Positions 25,806 through 35,002 of a stretch of 64,000 bases of DNA are shown in pieces. The stretch spans positions 9,827,001-9,891,000 of the forward strand of contig NZ_CP109485.1 in the NCBI RefSeq assembly GCF_035918235.1, read 5' to 3'. Both the position numbers and the translations under genes were made by a program. Position 1 is the first letter of the stretch. Every line of letters starts with the position of its first letter. The stretch is from Streptomyces sp. NBC_01445 (GTDB taxonomy: Bacteria; Actinomycetota; Actinomycetes; Streptomycetales; Streptomycetaceae). The notes beneath the pieces are model-generated. The model was not told the origin of the DNA. It was given only the letters and a program-made list of their open reading frames with translations, and ran no database searches.

Positions 25806-28574
25806 ATGGCGAATCGTTTCGCCGACTTGAGAAGTCTGTTCAGGTCCCTGGTCAGCAGAAGCCCGCGAAGCGTAGCCGGGCAGGTGTTCGTACTCCAGGT
25901 GGCGCTGGTTGTGCTGCTCGTAGTCGCTGGCGTCTTCGCCCTGGTCCTCCAGTCGGACCGGGACACCAACGCCGAGGCCAAGCGCCGCTCCGTCGCCGTG
26001 GCGCAGACGTTCGCGCACTCTCCCGGCGTCGTGGCCGCACTGGAGAGCCCCGACCCGAGCAAGATCCTCCAGCCGCTCACGGAGGCGGCGCGCAAGGCTG
26101 CGGGCGTCGACTTCATCGTCGTCCTGGACACCAAGGGCATCCGCTACACCCACCCCCTGCCGAACCTGATCGGAAAGCAGTTCGTGGGCACCATCGGGCC
26201 GTCGCTCGAGGGGAAGGTGTACACGGAGAGTGTGATGGGCCCACTCGGCCGGGAGGTCCAGGCCACCGTCCCCATCGACAACGCCGACGGCAAGGTCGTG
26301 GGGCTCGTCTCAGCGGGGCTGAAGGTCAAGAACGTGGCCAGTCAGGTGGCCCGGCAACTGCCGATCATCCTGGGCGCCGGTGCCGGGGCACTCGTGGTGG
26401 CCACCGCGGGCACGGCACTGGTGGGCCGACGGCTGCGACGGCAGACCCACAGCCTGGCCCCGGACGAGATGACCCGCATGTACGACCACCACGACACGGT
26501 GTTGCACTCCGTGCGCGAAGGGGTGCTGATAGTCGGCGGTGGCGGGCAGCTGCTGCTGGCGAACGACGAGGCCAAACGGCTGCTGGAGCTGCCCCCTGAT
26601 GTCGAGGGGCAGCTCGTGTCGGAGCTGTCGAGCCTCGACCCCGCAGTGGCGGAGCTGCTCGTCTCCGGGCGCGAGGTCACCGACGAGGTGCACTTCGCCG
26701 GAGACCGGCTGCTGGCGGTCAACCAGCGGCACACGGACAGCGGCGGCGGCCCCATGGGGACCGTGGTCACGCTGCGCGACTCCACCGAGTTGCAGGCGGT
26801 GACCGGCAGGGCGGAGATCGCGCGGGAGCGGCTCAAGCTGCTGTACGACGCGGGACTGGGCATCGGCACCACCCTGGACGTCCTGCGCACCGCCGACGAG
26901 CTGGCGCAGGTCGCCGTCCCCCGTTTCGCCGACTTCGTCACCGTGGACCTGGCCGACGCCGTACTTCACGGCGAGGAGCCGGCCCGCACCGCGACGGACA
27001 TGCGTCGTACGGCCGTGTACGGAATCCGGGACGACCACCCGCTCTACGAGACGGGCAGGCTGATCGACTTCCTGCCGTCCACCCCCCAGGCCCGCGGCTA
27101 CGGGAGCGGCCACGCCGAGCTGGTGGACGACCTGTCGACCGCCACGGGCTGGCACGCGCAGGACCCGGAGCGCACCAAGAGGATCATGGACTACGGCATT
27201 CACACCCTCATCGCCGCCCCGATCAAGGCCCGCGGTGTCGTGCTGGGCATGGCCAACTTCTGGCGCTCCCAGCAGCACGGGCCCTTCGACGAGGAGGATC
27301 TGTCGCTTGCCGAGGAACTGGTGGCCCGAGCAGCGGTCAGCATCGACAACGCGCGCCGCTACACCCGCGAGCACGCCCTCGCGGTGACCCTCCAGCGCAG
27401 CCTGCTGCCGCGAGCCCTGCCCGAACAGAGCGCCCTCGACGTCAGCTACCGCTACCTCCCCGCTCAGTCGGGCGTGGGCGGCGACTGGTTCGACGTGATT
27501 CCGCTGTCGGGCAGCCGGGTCGCGCTGGCCGTCGGTGACGTGGTCGGCCACGGCCTGCACGCCGCCGCCACCATGGGCCGGCTGCGGACCGCGGTGCACA
27601 ACTTCTCCTCGCTCGATCTGCCGCCCGACGAGTTGCTGAGCCACGTGGACGACCTCGTCGGCCGTATAGACCAGGACGAGTCGGATACACAGAGCGCCAC
27701 GGGCATCGTGGGTGCCACCTGTCTGTACGCGATCTACGATCCGGTGACGCGCCGCTGTGTCGTGGCTCGAGCCGGGCACCTGGCGCCGGCGCTGGTTCTC
27801 CCCGACGGCACCGTCACCTTCCTGGATCTGCCGACCGGCCCGCCCCTCGGTCTGGGCGGGCTGCCGTTCCAGACCGCCGAGCTGGACCTTCCGGACGGCG
27901 CCCAGCTCGTCCTGTACACCGATGGCCTCATCGAGGACCGCAGGCGCGATCTGGATGTGGGCATGGAGCTGCTGCGCCAAGCGCTGTCGGGCCACCCCGA
28001 CAGGTCGCCCGAGGAGAGCTGCCAGGCCGTGCTCGACGAGCTGCTGCCCGGGCGTCCCAAGGACGACGTCGCCCTGCTGATCGCCCGCACGCAGGGGCTG
28101 CCGCGCGACCGGATCGCCGACTGGGACGTGCCGCTCGACCCGGCCGCCGTCGCGGGGATGCGCGACGCGGTGGCCCGCAAGCTCGACGAGTGGGGCCTGT
28201 CCGAACTGGCCTTCAGCGTGGAGCTGATCCTGAGCGAGCTGATCACCAACGCCATCCGTTACGGCTCGGAGCCGATCCACGTACGGCTGATCCGCGACCG
28301 TACGCTGATCTGCGAGGTCGCCGACGGCAGCAGCACCTCCCCGCACCTGCGGTATGCCGCGACGATGGACGAGGGCGGCCGCGGCCTGTTCCTGGTGTCG
28401 CAGATCGCCGAGCGCTGGGGCACCCGGTACACGCCCCAGGGCAAGGTGATCTGGGCCGAACAGGCTCTTCCCGAGGTCTTCGAGGAGTCAGGCCCGGCGG
28501 CGGCTCCCACGGGGGAAGAGGCGCCCGACCGGGATGGGGCTCAGGGCGAGGGCGTTCAGGGCGGCGGCTCCTAG
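25806..28574 (+). CDS. Membrane SpoIIE-type phosphatase with Cache, PAS, GAF and anti-sigma kinase domains
   Basis: A 922-residue sensor regulator. A membrane segment at about 24-46 is followed by an extracytoplasmic single-Cache/DcuS-like sensor (50-180, with GIRYTHPLPNLIGKQFVG), a second membrane segment (about 186-207), a PAS domain (217-330), a GAF domain (345-505), a SpoIIE PP2C phosphatase (535-745, with GVGGDWFDVIPL and DVVGHGLHAA) and a C-terminal HATPase of the RsbW type (SELITNAIRYGSEP, DEGGRGLFLVSQ). Such proteins set the phosphorylation of anti-anti-sigma factors in response to a signal. The stop codon TAG lies inside the left end of an IS630 element, so the extreme C-terminus may have been altered by the insertion. 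Confidence 0.9.
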   Translation: MANRFADLRSLFRSLVSRSPRSVAGQVFVLQVALVVLLVVAGVFALVLQSDRDTNAEAKRRSVAVAQTFAHSPGVVAALESPDPSKILQPLTEAARKAAGVDFIVVLDTKGIRYTHPLPNLIGKQFVGTIGPSLEGKVYTESVMGPLGREVQATVPIDNADGKVVGLVSAGLKVKNVASQVARQLPIILGAGAGALVVATAGTALVGRRLRRQTHSLAPDEMTRMYDHHDTVLHSVREGVLIVGGGGQLLLANDEAKRLLELPPDVEGQLVSELSSLDPAVAELLVSGREVTDEVHFAGDRLLAVNQRHTDSGGGPMGTVVTLRDSTELQAVTGRAEIARERLKLLYDAGLGIGTTLDVLRTADELAQVAVPRFADFVTVDLADAVLHGEEPARTATDMRRTAVYGIRDDHPLYETGRLIDFLPSTPQARGYGSGHAELVDDLSTATGWHAQDPERTKRIMDYGIHTLIAAPIKARGVVLGMANFWRSQQHGPFDEEDLSLAEELVARAAVSIDNARRYTREHALAVTLQRSLLPRALPEQSALDVSYRYLPAQSGVGGDWFDVIPLSGSRVALAVGDVVGHGLHAAATMGRLRTAVHNFSSLDLPPDELLSHVDDLVGRIDQDESDTQSATGIVGATCLYAIYDPVTRRCVVARAGHLAPALVLPDGTVTFLDLPTGPPLGLGGLPFQTAELDLPDGAQLVLYTDGLIEDRRRDLDVGMELLRQALSGHPDRSPEESCQAVLDELLPGRPKDDVALLIARTQGLPRDRIADWDVPLDPAAVAGMRDAVARKLDEWGLSELAFSVELILSELITNAIRYGSEPIHVRLIRDRTLICEVADGSSTSPHLRYAATMDEGGRGLFLVSQIAERWGTRYTPQGKVIWAEQALPEVFEESGPAAAPTGEEAPDRDGAQGEGVQGGGS

Positions 28575-28665
28575 TAGCGTGTCGTTGCTTAGTTCTGGGT
28601 TGTTTGGTTGGGATGGTGGGGTCCGGCAGATGTTGCTTCCTTTCTGCCGGACGGGAGTTGGGGTG

Positions 28666-29807
28666 ATGGGTTCGCAGAAGAAGAGGCCGGTGGTGCTGAC
28701 CGCGGCTGATCGTGAAGAACTGGTTCGGGTAACCACGACGGGTATCCATCCAGCCTCGGTGATCAGGAGGGCGCGGGTGCTGCTCGCGCTCGACACCTCT
28801 GCAGGCGCGATCGGCTCGCAGGACGCGGTCGCGGCCCGGGCCGGAGTCTCGGGCGAGACACTGCGGCTGGTGGCCAAGCGGTTCGCCGAGACCGGTGGCG
28901 ATGTGCACGCCACGATTGCCCGGAAGAAGCGCGAGCTGCCGCCGGTGCCCTCGCCGGTGACCGGTGCGGTCGAGGCCCGGCTGATCGCGATGGCATGCTC
29001 GCAGCCGCCCCAGGGCTATGCCCGGTGGTCGCTGCGGCTGCTGGAGAAGCACGTCGCGCTGGTCGAGGACATCCCCGATCTGGACCACTCCACCATCGGG
29101 CGGGTCTTAAAAAAACGGAACTGCGTCCTCACCTGAAGAAGTGCTGGACCATCCCACCACGAGCGAACGCCCAGTTCGCGGCCCGGATGGAAGACGTGCT
29201 GGCCATCTATGCCCGGCCCTACGATCCGGCACGTCCGGTCGTGTGCATGGACGAGAAGCCCTACCAGCTCCTCGACCATGCCCGCGCCCCGCTCCCGGCC
29301 CGCCCTGGTCACGACACCTGCCAGGACAGCGAGTACATCCGCTGCGGAACGTCCTCGATCTTCGTGTGGACCGAACCCCTGCGCGGGTGGCGTCGCGTTC
29401 AGGCACTGACCCAGCGGACCCGGATCGACTGGGCCGGCCAGGTCAAGGAGTTACTGAGCGTGGATTACCCCGACGCTGAGGCCGTGGTGCTGGTGATGGA
29501 CAACCTCAACACCCACGGCATCGCCTCACTGTACGAGGCATTCGAACCAGAAGAGGCCTTCGCCCTGGCCCAACGCCTCGAGATCCATCACACGCCCAAA
29601 CACGGGTCATGGCTCAACATCGCCGAGATAGAACTCTCCGCGCTGACCCGGCAATGTCTCGACCGCCGGATCAGCAACCTCGACATCCTCAACACCGAAC
29701 TCTCGGCCTGGCAGAACGCCACCAACACCAACCAACGGCAAGTGGACTGGCAGTTCACCACCCACGACGCACGCATCAAACTGCGCCACCTTTATCCCAA
29801 ACATTAG
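28666..29807 (+). CDS. IS630 transposase made by -1 frameshift (two overlapping frames)
   Basis: DDE transposase. Frame one (28666-29136) gives the helix-turn-helix N-terminus ([35 protein letters not shown]) and stops 20 bases after a run of seven A. Frame two, entered by slipping back one base at the A run (29109-29115), continues [21 protein letters not shown] and holds the catalytic residues: first Asp in [12 protein letters not shown], second in [10 protein letters not shown], Glu in [14 protein letters not shown]. Both halves look undamaged, so this is probably programmed frameshifting or transcriptional slippage rather than decay. Confidence 0.82.
29107..29116 (+). promoter_or_regulatory. 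Slippery site TTAAAAAAAC in the IS630 transposase
   Basis: In the zero frame the codons are TTA AAA AAA CGG. A -1 slip on A-AAA-AAA joins the two transposase frames exactly where the protein similarity passes from one to the other. Confidence 0.75.
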
Positions 29808-29825
29808 CTACGACGGTCTACTAGT

Positions 29826-30410
29826 AGGACTCCGTTAGGTCGCTCTGGATCTTGGGTTCGGGCTGATGGTGGATGTTCTGGGCAGGGGGCGGTGGCAGGG
29901 CTGTGCAGGTGCCGGTCCAGCAGTTCAGCAGGTCCTGGATGGCGTCGAGGGTCTGGGAGTGGGTGAGTCTGCTGTATCGGCTTTTGGGGCCAGGCGCTGT
30001 TCAGTGAGGAACGCGTGGGCGGCGGTGACCAGGGTGACGTGGTGATGCCAGCCGGTCCAGGAACGTCCCTCGAAGTGGTCCGGGCCGAGGCCGTGCTTGA
30101 GTTCCCGGTAGTCGTGCTCGATGCGCCAGCGGATCTTGGCCAGGCGGACCAGTTCAGCAAGCGGGGTGTCGGCGGGCAGGCTGGACAGCCAGTAGTCGGT
30201 GGGTTCTTGGGCGTCTTCGGGCCACTCGGACAGCAGCGTCACTTCGGGCAGGACACCGTCCCAGTGGCAGTGTTCGGCGGTGGCGGCGGCCTGGGCCAGG
30301 CGGCGGGCCCTGACCCCGGCCGGCCGCACCCGCAGTGCCAGAAAGCGCGAGCACATCGGCCCGCGGGAGCCTTCCCGCCAGGTCACCTCGGTGAACGCCT
30401 GTCGTCCGTG
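29826..30410 (-). mobile_element. IS701-family transposase C-terminal fragment
   Basis: The minus strand reads FTEVTWREGSRGPMCSRF, then LSSLPADTPLAELVRLAKIR, then RIEHDYRELKHGLGPDHFEG and WTGWHHHVTLVTAAHAFL, the C-terminal half of an IS701 transposase including the YRELK box. The N-terminal half is missing at about 30410, and the frame changes near 29990. Its 3' end abuts the IS630 right end at 29824. Confidence 0.85.
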
Positions 30411-30522
30411 GCCAAGATGAGCCCCTCGCGGTGGTGGAGGTCGCCGGCACGGAAAGAGGGCAGTGGCAGACGTGTCGGCGCGTCATGAAGGAGCCGGTCC
30501 GGCCTGCGGGGAAGATCGGGTC

Positions 30523-30729
30523 ATGGTCGACGCGATGAAAGCAGTTCTCGAGGGCGGTCCTGACGATCTTCCTGAGCGGATCGTCTCCGTCTCCACGCCC
30601 GGGCTCGACATCAAAGTTCCCTTGCGCGGGGGCTATGAGCACTTCAAGGTCACGAAACGTCAGGAGGAGACCTCACAGGGCCTGTTGCCCGTGTACGAGT
30701 GGTGGGAGCGCACGGAACTGCCTGGGTAG
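30523..30729 (+). CDS. Small DUF5988-like protein
   Basis: A 68-residue cytoplasmic protein. The core KAVLEGGPDDLPERIVSVS, then PLRGGYEHFKVTKRQEE and PVYEWWERTELP matches the DUF5988 family of small Streptomyces proteins, often found near peptide or polyketide biosynthesis genes; no such genes lie here. Start could be ATG 30523 or ATG 30535 (MKAVLEGG). The IS701 scrap lies immediately upstream and may have displaced its promoter. Biochemical role unknown. Confidence 0.65.
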   Translation: MVDAMKAVLEGGPDDLPERIVSVSTPGLDIKVPLRGGYEHFKVTKRQEETSQGLLPVYEWWERTELPG

Positions 30730-30936
30730 GCGTCCGCTCGCAGCGTGCGGCCCGAGCGCGGCGGGTGCCAACCACCACTCACTCAGGCCGGTTCCGGGCC
30801 GGTAGAGCTCGTCAAGCAGCTAAACGATGCCTCGCAGCGCCCGCGCGGGCGCGCTTGGGTAGCGCGTGGAGGGCGAGTTCGAGACCCCCGCGTTCGTCGG
30901 TCGTATGGAACGGATTGCACAGCGGGGAGCCGCAGC

Positions 30937-30960
30937 GCGGCCCCTGTGTGGAGGGGCCGC
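30937..30960 (-). terminator. Intrinsic terminator of the GH92 gene
   Basis: Perfect 9-bp stem GCGGCCCCT / AGGGGCCGC with a six-base loop, 12 bp beyond the GH92 stop codon. Confidence 0.75.
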
Positions 30961-30971
30961 AGCCGACAACG

Positions 30972-33332
30972 TCAGTTCTGGTTGATGGCGGGCGGGGCGG
31001 TGCTGACGCCCCAGGTCGTGGGCTTGTCGGAAAGGCCCATCTTGATCGTGCCGGCGCGGAGCAGATCCTTGTGGGAGAGCCAGCTCTGGTGCAACGTGCC
31101 CTTGCCCGTGTGCACGGAGGACACGTACTGGAGCTTCGACGCATCGGCGCCCGGCGCCTCGATGTTGATCTTGCTTCCGTGCTCGGGCCGGATCTCGACC
31201 TTTTCGAACATGGGCGCAGTAACGATGTAGTTGGCGGAGCCGGGCTGCGCCTCAAACACGCCAGCCATGGCGAAGACGAGCAACGACGACGTGGCGCCGA
31301 GGTCGTCGTTGCCGGGCATGCCGTACGCGTCGTCGGTGAAGAGCGTCCGCATCGCACGCAGCACCGCGGACGTCTTCCACGGGGCGCCGGTCCACGAGTA
31401 CATCCACGGAGTATGGAAGTCGGGCTCGTTGTTCGGGTTGAAGGCGAAGTTGTTGTGGTAGTCGTACGCGCCGCTCACCCATGACTCCGAGGCGGCCTTC
31501 GCCGGGTCGGTGAGGACGGTCGGCATGTCGAAGAACTTGTCCAGCCGCTGCTCCGCAGCCGCCTGGCCGCCCATGAGACCGAAGAGGGTCTGCGGGTCCT
31601 GCTGGGCGAGCCACTGGTACTGCCATGCCGTGCCCTCGTGGAACGCACCGGCCTGGGTGGGGTCGGGATCACCGGCGACGGTGCCGTCCTCGTTCTTGGC
31701 GACGGGGAACCCTGAGAAACCCTGCGACGTGACGCTCGGGTCCCACAGCTTGGCGAAGTTGTCGCAACGCGAGGCGAGCGTCGCGGCCTTGTCCTGGTAG
31801 CCCAGGTCGCCGGCCATCGTGGACAGCGCACAGTCGCCGAGTGCGTACTCGAGCGTGGCCGAGCCCGACTGGCGGCTGTCGCCGTACAGGTAGCCGGGCA
31901 GGTTCTGGTACCCGACCCAGCCGTTCTTGACATACGACGGATTGCCGTCACGGCCACGGAAGACCGACTGGTCGGTGGGGACCTCGTTGGCGTTCTTCCA
32001 CAGGGCGTCGAAGAGCTGGTGCGAGGTGTGCTTGTCGAGCAGCCCACGCTGGTAGATGTCGACGATCCACGGGGTGATGGGATCGCCGCTCATCACGTTG
32101 GTCTCGCCGCCGCCGAGCCCCCAGCGCGGCAGCCAGCCGCCGTCCTGGTAGATGTGCAGCACGGACTTGGCCATGTCCGCGGCCCTGTCCGGGTTGAGCA
32201 GGGCCACCAGCTGGTTCTGCGAGCGGTAGGTGTCCCAGAGCGAGAACATTTGGTAGTACGTGGAATCCGCTCGGTGCACCTTGTCGTCAAAGCCGCGGTA
32301 GCGGTTGTCGACGTCGGAACCGATCGACGGGTGCAGCAGCGAGTGGTAGAGCGCGCTGTAGTACGTACGCTGGTCGGCAGTGCTGCCGCCGGCCACGCGC
32401 ATCCGGTTCAGCTCGTCGCGCCAGGCGTCGTGCGCGCCGGCGCGGGCCTTGTCGAACGACTTGGGCTGCTCGGCCCCGCGGTTGAGGCGCGCGCCGTCGA
32501 TCGAGGTGTAGGACAGGCCCACCGACGTACCGACCTGGTCGCCCTTGGCCGGGTCGAACGTCAGCCAGGCACCGGCGCGCTTGGTGCCGCGCGATGCTTC
32601 GCGCTGGTTCGGCGTGAGGGTGCCGTCGGTCCAGGTGCCGTACTTCGAGAACGTCCGGTCGAACTTGGCGCTGAAGTAGACCCGGTAGCGCTCCTTGCCG
32701 GTCTCGCCGCAGAAGTTGCCGCCCTGGACCCAGCCTTCCACGGTGTCGTTGCCGACCACCTTGACGTCGCCGGCGTAGGTGCTGCCATTGCTCTCACCGG
32801 CCTCGATGAGAACGTTCTCGGAGCCTGATCCGCCGGGGTAGGTGTAGCGGTGCTGGCCGGTCCGCTGCGTGGCGGAGAGCTCGGCCTTGATGCCGTTGTC
32901 GAACTTCACGCCGTAGTAGCCGGGCGCGCGGGTCTCGTTGTCATGACTGAACTTCGCACCGTACTGCGCCGGGTCGGACGAGGTGACCGCGCCGGTGGTC
33001 GGCATGAACCGGATGTTGCCCATCGTCTGGCAGCCGACGCCCGAGAGGTGTGTGTGGCTGAAGCCGAGGATGGTGTCCTGCGCGTAGTCGTACGAGGCGT
33101 ACTTGTTCAGCTGCGTGTCAGGGCTCAGCTGCACCATGCCGAACGGCGCGGCCGCGCCCGGGAAGGTGGTCCCGTCACCGTTGTTGCCGATCGATGTGTC
33201 GACCAGCGTGGTGGGGTCATCAGCGAACTTCGGTCCCTGCTCCTTGGCGTTCGCGACGCCGGCGGTGGCGGAGGCCGTGGCCATAGTGGTGACGATCAAC
33301 AAGGTGGTGAACACGCGTCTCAGCGCTCTCAT
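30972..33332 (-). CDS. Secreted GH92 exo-alpha-mannosidase
   Basis: A 786-residue exported calcium-dependent alpha-mannosidase-type enzyme that would trim mannose from fungal or host glycans. The signal peptide ends near residue 31 (VANA). GH92 landmarks follow: FPGAAAPFGMVQLSPDT, GFSHTHLSGVGC, QMFSLWDTYRSQNQL, GGGETNVMSGDP, FHEGTAWQYQW, NNEPDFHTPWMYSW and GNDDLGATSSLLVF. Length is normal for the family. ATG 33332 follows AGAGGA. A perfect palindrome GACAACGTTGTC sits 17 bp before the start, so a LacI- or ROK-type repressor is likely; none is adjacent. Monocistronic with its own terminator. Confidence 0.92.
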   Translation of the reverse strand: MRALRRVFTTLLIVTTMATASATAGVANAKEQGPKFADDPTTLVDTSIGNNGDGTTFPGAAAPFGMVQLSPDTQLNKYASYDYAQDTILGFSHTHLSGVGCQTMGNIRFMPTTGAVTSSDPAQYGAKFSHDNETRAPGYYGVKFDNGIKAELSATQRTGQHRYTYPGGSGSENVLIEAGESNGSTYAGDVKVVGNDTVEGWVQGGNFCGETGKERYRVYFSAKFDRTFSKYGTWTDGTLTPNQREASRGTKRAGAWLTFDPAKGDQVGTSVGLSYTSIDGARLNRGAEQPKSFDKARAGAHDAWRDELNRMRVAGGSTADQRTYYSALYHSLLHPSIGSDVDNRYRGFDDKVHRADSTYYQMFSLWDTYRSQNQLVALLNPDRAADMAKSVLHIYQDGGWLPRWGLGGGETNVMSGDPITPWIVDIYQRGLLDKHTSHQLFDALWKNANEVPTDQSVFRGRDGNPSYVKNGWVGYQNLPGYLYGDSRQSGSATLEYALGDCALSTMAGDLGYQDKAATLASRCDNFAKLWDPSVTSQGFSGFPVAKNEDGTVAGDPDPTQAGAFHEGTAWQYQWLAQQDPQTLFGLMGGQAAAEQRLDKFFDMPTVLTDPAKAASESWVSGAYDYHNNFAFNPNNEPDFHTPWMYSWTGAPWKTSAVLRAMRTLFTDDAYGMPGNDDLGATSSLLVFAMAGVFEAQPGSANYIVTAPMFEKVEIRPEHGSKINIEAPGADASKLQYVSSVHTGKGTLHQSWLSHKDLLRAGTIKMGLSDKPTTWGVSTAPPAINQN

Positions 33333-33348
33333 CGCGATCCTCTCGTAC

Positions 33349-33360
33349 GACAACGTTGTC
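33349..33360. promoter_or_regulatory. Candidate operator GACAACGTTGTC before the GH92 gene
   Basis: Perfect 12-bp palindrome with central CG, 17 bp upstream of the GH92 start codon. It differs from the other palindromes in the window, so it implies a separate regulator. Confidence 0.6.
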
Positions 33361-33610
33361 AAATCAGTACCTGCCGATCTTTGCCCTTCCGGTGTCGTTC
33401 CGTCAATCCATCGTTTTCCGCGGCTGGTTGGGTGTGGGGGTGGGCCCTTGCCTGTGTGGCTTCGTCAGGGCGCGCTGGATCGGGGGGAGTGTTGCAGACC
33501 CTCACGGCCCCCTCTGGGCGCCGCCCGACGTGTGGCAGGCGGCGCCGGGCGACGGCCTCGCCGAGACGCCGCCTGACCTGGATCTCCGGAGGGGCGGGGC
33601 GGGTGGTCGT

Positions 33611-35002
33611 TCAGATGGCGTCCAGCGCCAGCCCCTTCGTCTTGGGGCCGAGGAGCCCCACGTTGAGGCACAGCAGCACCATGAGTGCGGCGGAGCCGGC
33701 GAACACCGCGGTCGCGCCGAGGTCGTCGAGGACACTCAGTGCGATGAACGGCAGGATCACGGAGACCAGCCGCGACAGTGAGTAGGCGATACCGATGGCG
33801 CTGCTGCGCAGGTTCGTGGGGAAGATCTCGGCCTGGTAGACGTGGAACGCGTTGGAGAAGACGTTGCTGCAGAGCGTCAGCAGGAGGCCGCTTCCCACGA
33901 TCAGCCAGGCCGCGTCGGCGAACCCGAACAGGACGCCGAAGAAGGCCTGTCCGAGGGCGGCGACGATGATGAGGGTGCGGCGCTCGAACCGCTCGATGAG
34001 CGGAATCGACAGAGCGGAACCCAGCGGGTAGCCGCAGAAGCTGAGCGCCGCGTACCCGAGCGAGGCGGTCGTGGAGTGGCCCTTGGCGGCGAGGACGACG
34101 GGGGCCAGAGAGCCGAAACCGTAGTAGCCGACGGTCTGCAGGACCTGGAAGATCCACCACATGATGGTGCGGCGGCGGTAGGGCGGCTGGAACATCCGGC
34201 GCAGTGGAACCCGCACGGTGGGAACCGCATCGGTCTCGGTCTCGGCTTGGGCCTGTCGTGGCGTGGGGCGCTTACCGGCGGTCCCCGGTTCGTTGACTGT
34301 CTCGATGTGCGCGACGACGGCCTCGGCCTCCGCGCGCCGCCCCTTGGCCTCCAGCCATCGCGGAGACTCGGGGAGAGTGCGCCGCATCCATTGGATGCAG
34401 AAGGCGCCGAACGCGCCCGCCACCAGCAGCCAGCGCCAGCCGGAGACCCCGGCGATCTCGTGCTCGGCCACCAGGCGTGCGCCGAGGAGCGCCGCCAGCG
34501 GCACACCGAGGAACCCGACGGTGTAGGCCCAGGCGATGTAGCGTCCGCGCACGGCCGTCGGCAGCAGCTCGGAAAGGTACGTGTCGACGAGCACGAGTTC
34601 GGCGCCGAGCCCGAGCCCGGCGAGGAACCGGGCCGCGATGAGCCAGTTCACGTCGGGCGCGGCGGCGCACAGCAGGGAGAACGCGGAGTACGTGGCGAGG
34701 TTGACCAGGAACATCCGGCGTCGGCCGAAACGGTCGGCGAGGAGTGACATGACGTTGGCGCCGACGAACATCCCCAGGAATCCGGCGGCGATGATCCACG
34801 ACTTCTGGGTCTGGCTCAGATGCCAGGGCTCGGCGAGCGCGGCGGCGAGTACACCGCCGAGGAACACCTCGTAGAGGTCGAAGAAGGCACCGATGCCGAC
34901 GACCGCCGTGAGCCGTCGGTGCCAGGGGCCGGGCCGCAGGACCTCGAGGCGGCGGGACACCGGTGAGGGAGAGCCGGCGGTGGAGGGGGTGGTTTGCGTC
35001 AT
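33611..35002 (-). CDS. MFS transporter (sugar porter / aromatic-acid symporter type)
   Basis: A 463-residue inner-membrane transporter with twelve predicted membrane segments and a long central cytoplasmic loop. Motif A is LLADRFGRRRMFL after segment 2, and the segment 1 signature GAFFDLYEVFLGG with SELLPTAVRGRYIAW recalls the sugar-porter and aromatic acid:H+ symporter branches. PESPRWLEAKGRR is the classic loop motif of these families. ATG 35002 has GGAG about eleven bases upstream. Substrate unknown. Same orientation as the GH92 gene but 280 bp upstream of it, so not clearly co-transcribed. Confidence 0.85.
   Translation of the reverse strand: MTQTTPSTAGSPSPVSRRLEVLRPGPWHRRLTAVVGIGAFFDLYEVFLGGVLAAALAEPWHLSQTQKSWIIAAGFLGMFVGANVMSLLADRFGRRRMFLVNLATYSAFSLLCAAAPDVNWLIAARFLAGLGLGAELVLVDTYLSELLPTAVRGRYIAWAYTVGFLGVPLAALLGARLVAEHEIAGVSGWRWLLVAGAFGAFCIQWMRRTLPESPRWLEAKGRRAEAEAVVAHIETVNEPGTAGKRPTPRQAQAETETDAVPTVRVPLRRMFQPPYRRRTIMWWIFQVLQTVGYYGFGSLAPVVLAAKGHSTTASLGYAALSFCGYPLGSALSIPLIERFERRTLIIVAALGQAFFGVLFGFADAAWLIVGSGLLLTLCSNVFSNAFHVYQAEIFPTNLRSSAIGIAYSLSRLVSVILPFIALSVLDDLGATAVFAGSAALMVLLCLNVGLLGPKTKGLALDAI

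Larger units (their letters stand above)
28571..29824 (+). mobile_element. IS630-family insertion sequence
   Basis: About 1.25 kb. The ends are inverted repeats: the left end begins CTAGTAGCGTGTCGTTGCTTAG and the right end, read on the minus strand, begins CTAGTAGACCGTCGTAGCTA. CTA/TAG at both ends fits the TA target duplication of IS630 elements. It carries one transposase in two overlapping frames. It is inserted at the end of the SpoIIE-type gene and abuts an IS701 scrap. Confidence 0.85.

Noticed and set aside
30745..30930. Possible tRNA near GAGTTCGAGACCC
   Set aside because: No cloverleaf can be drawn; the sequence is just GC-rich spacer before the GH92 terminator.
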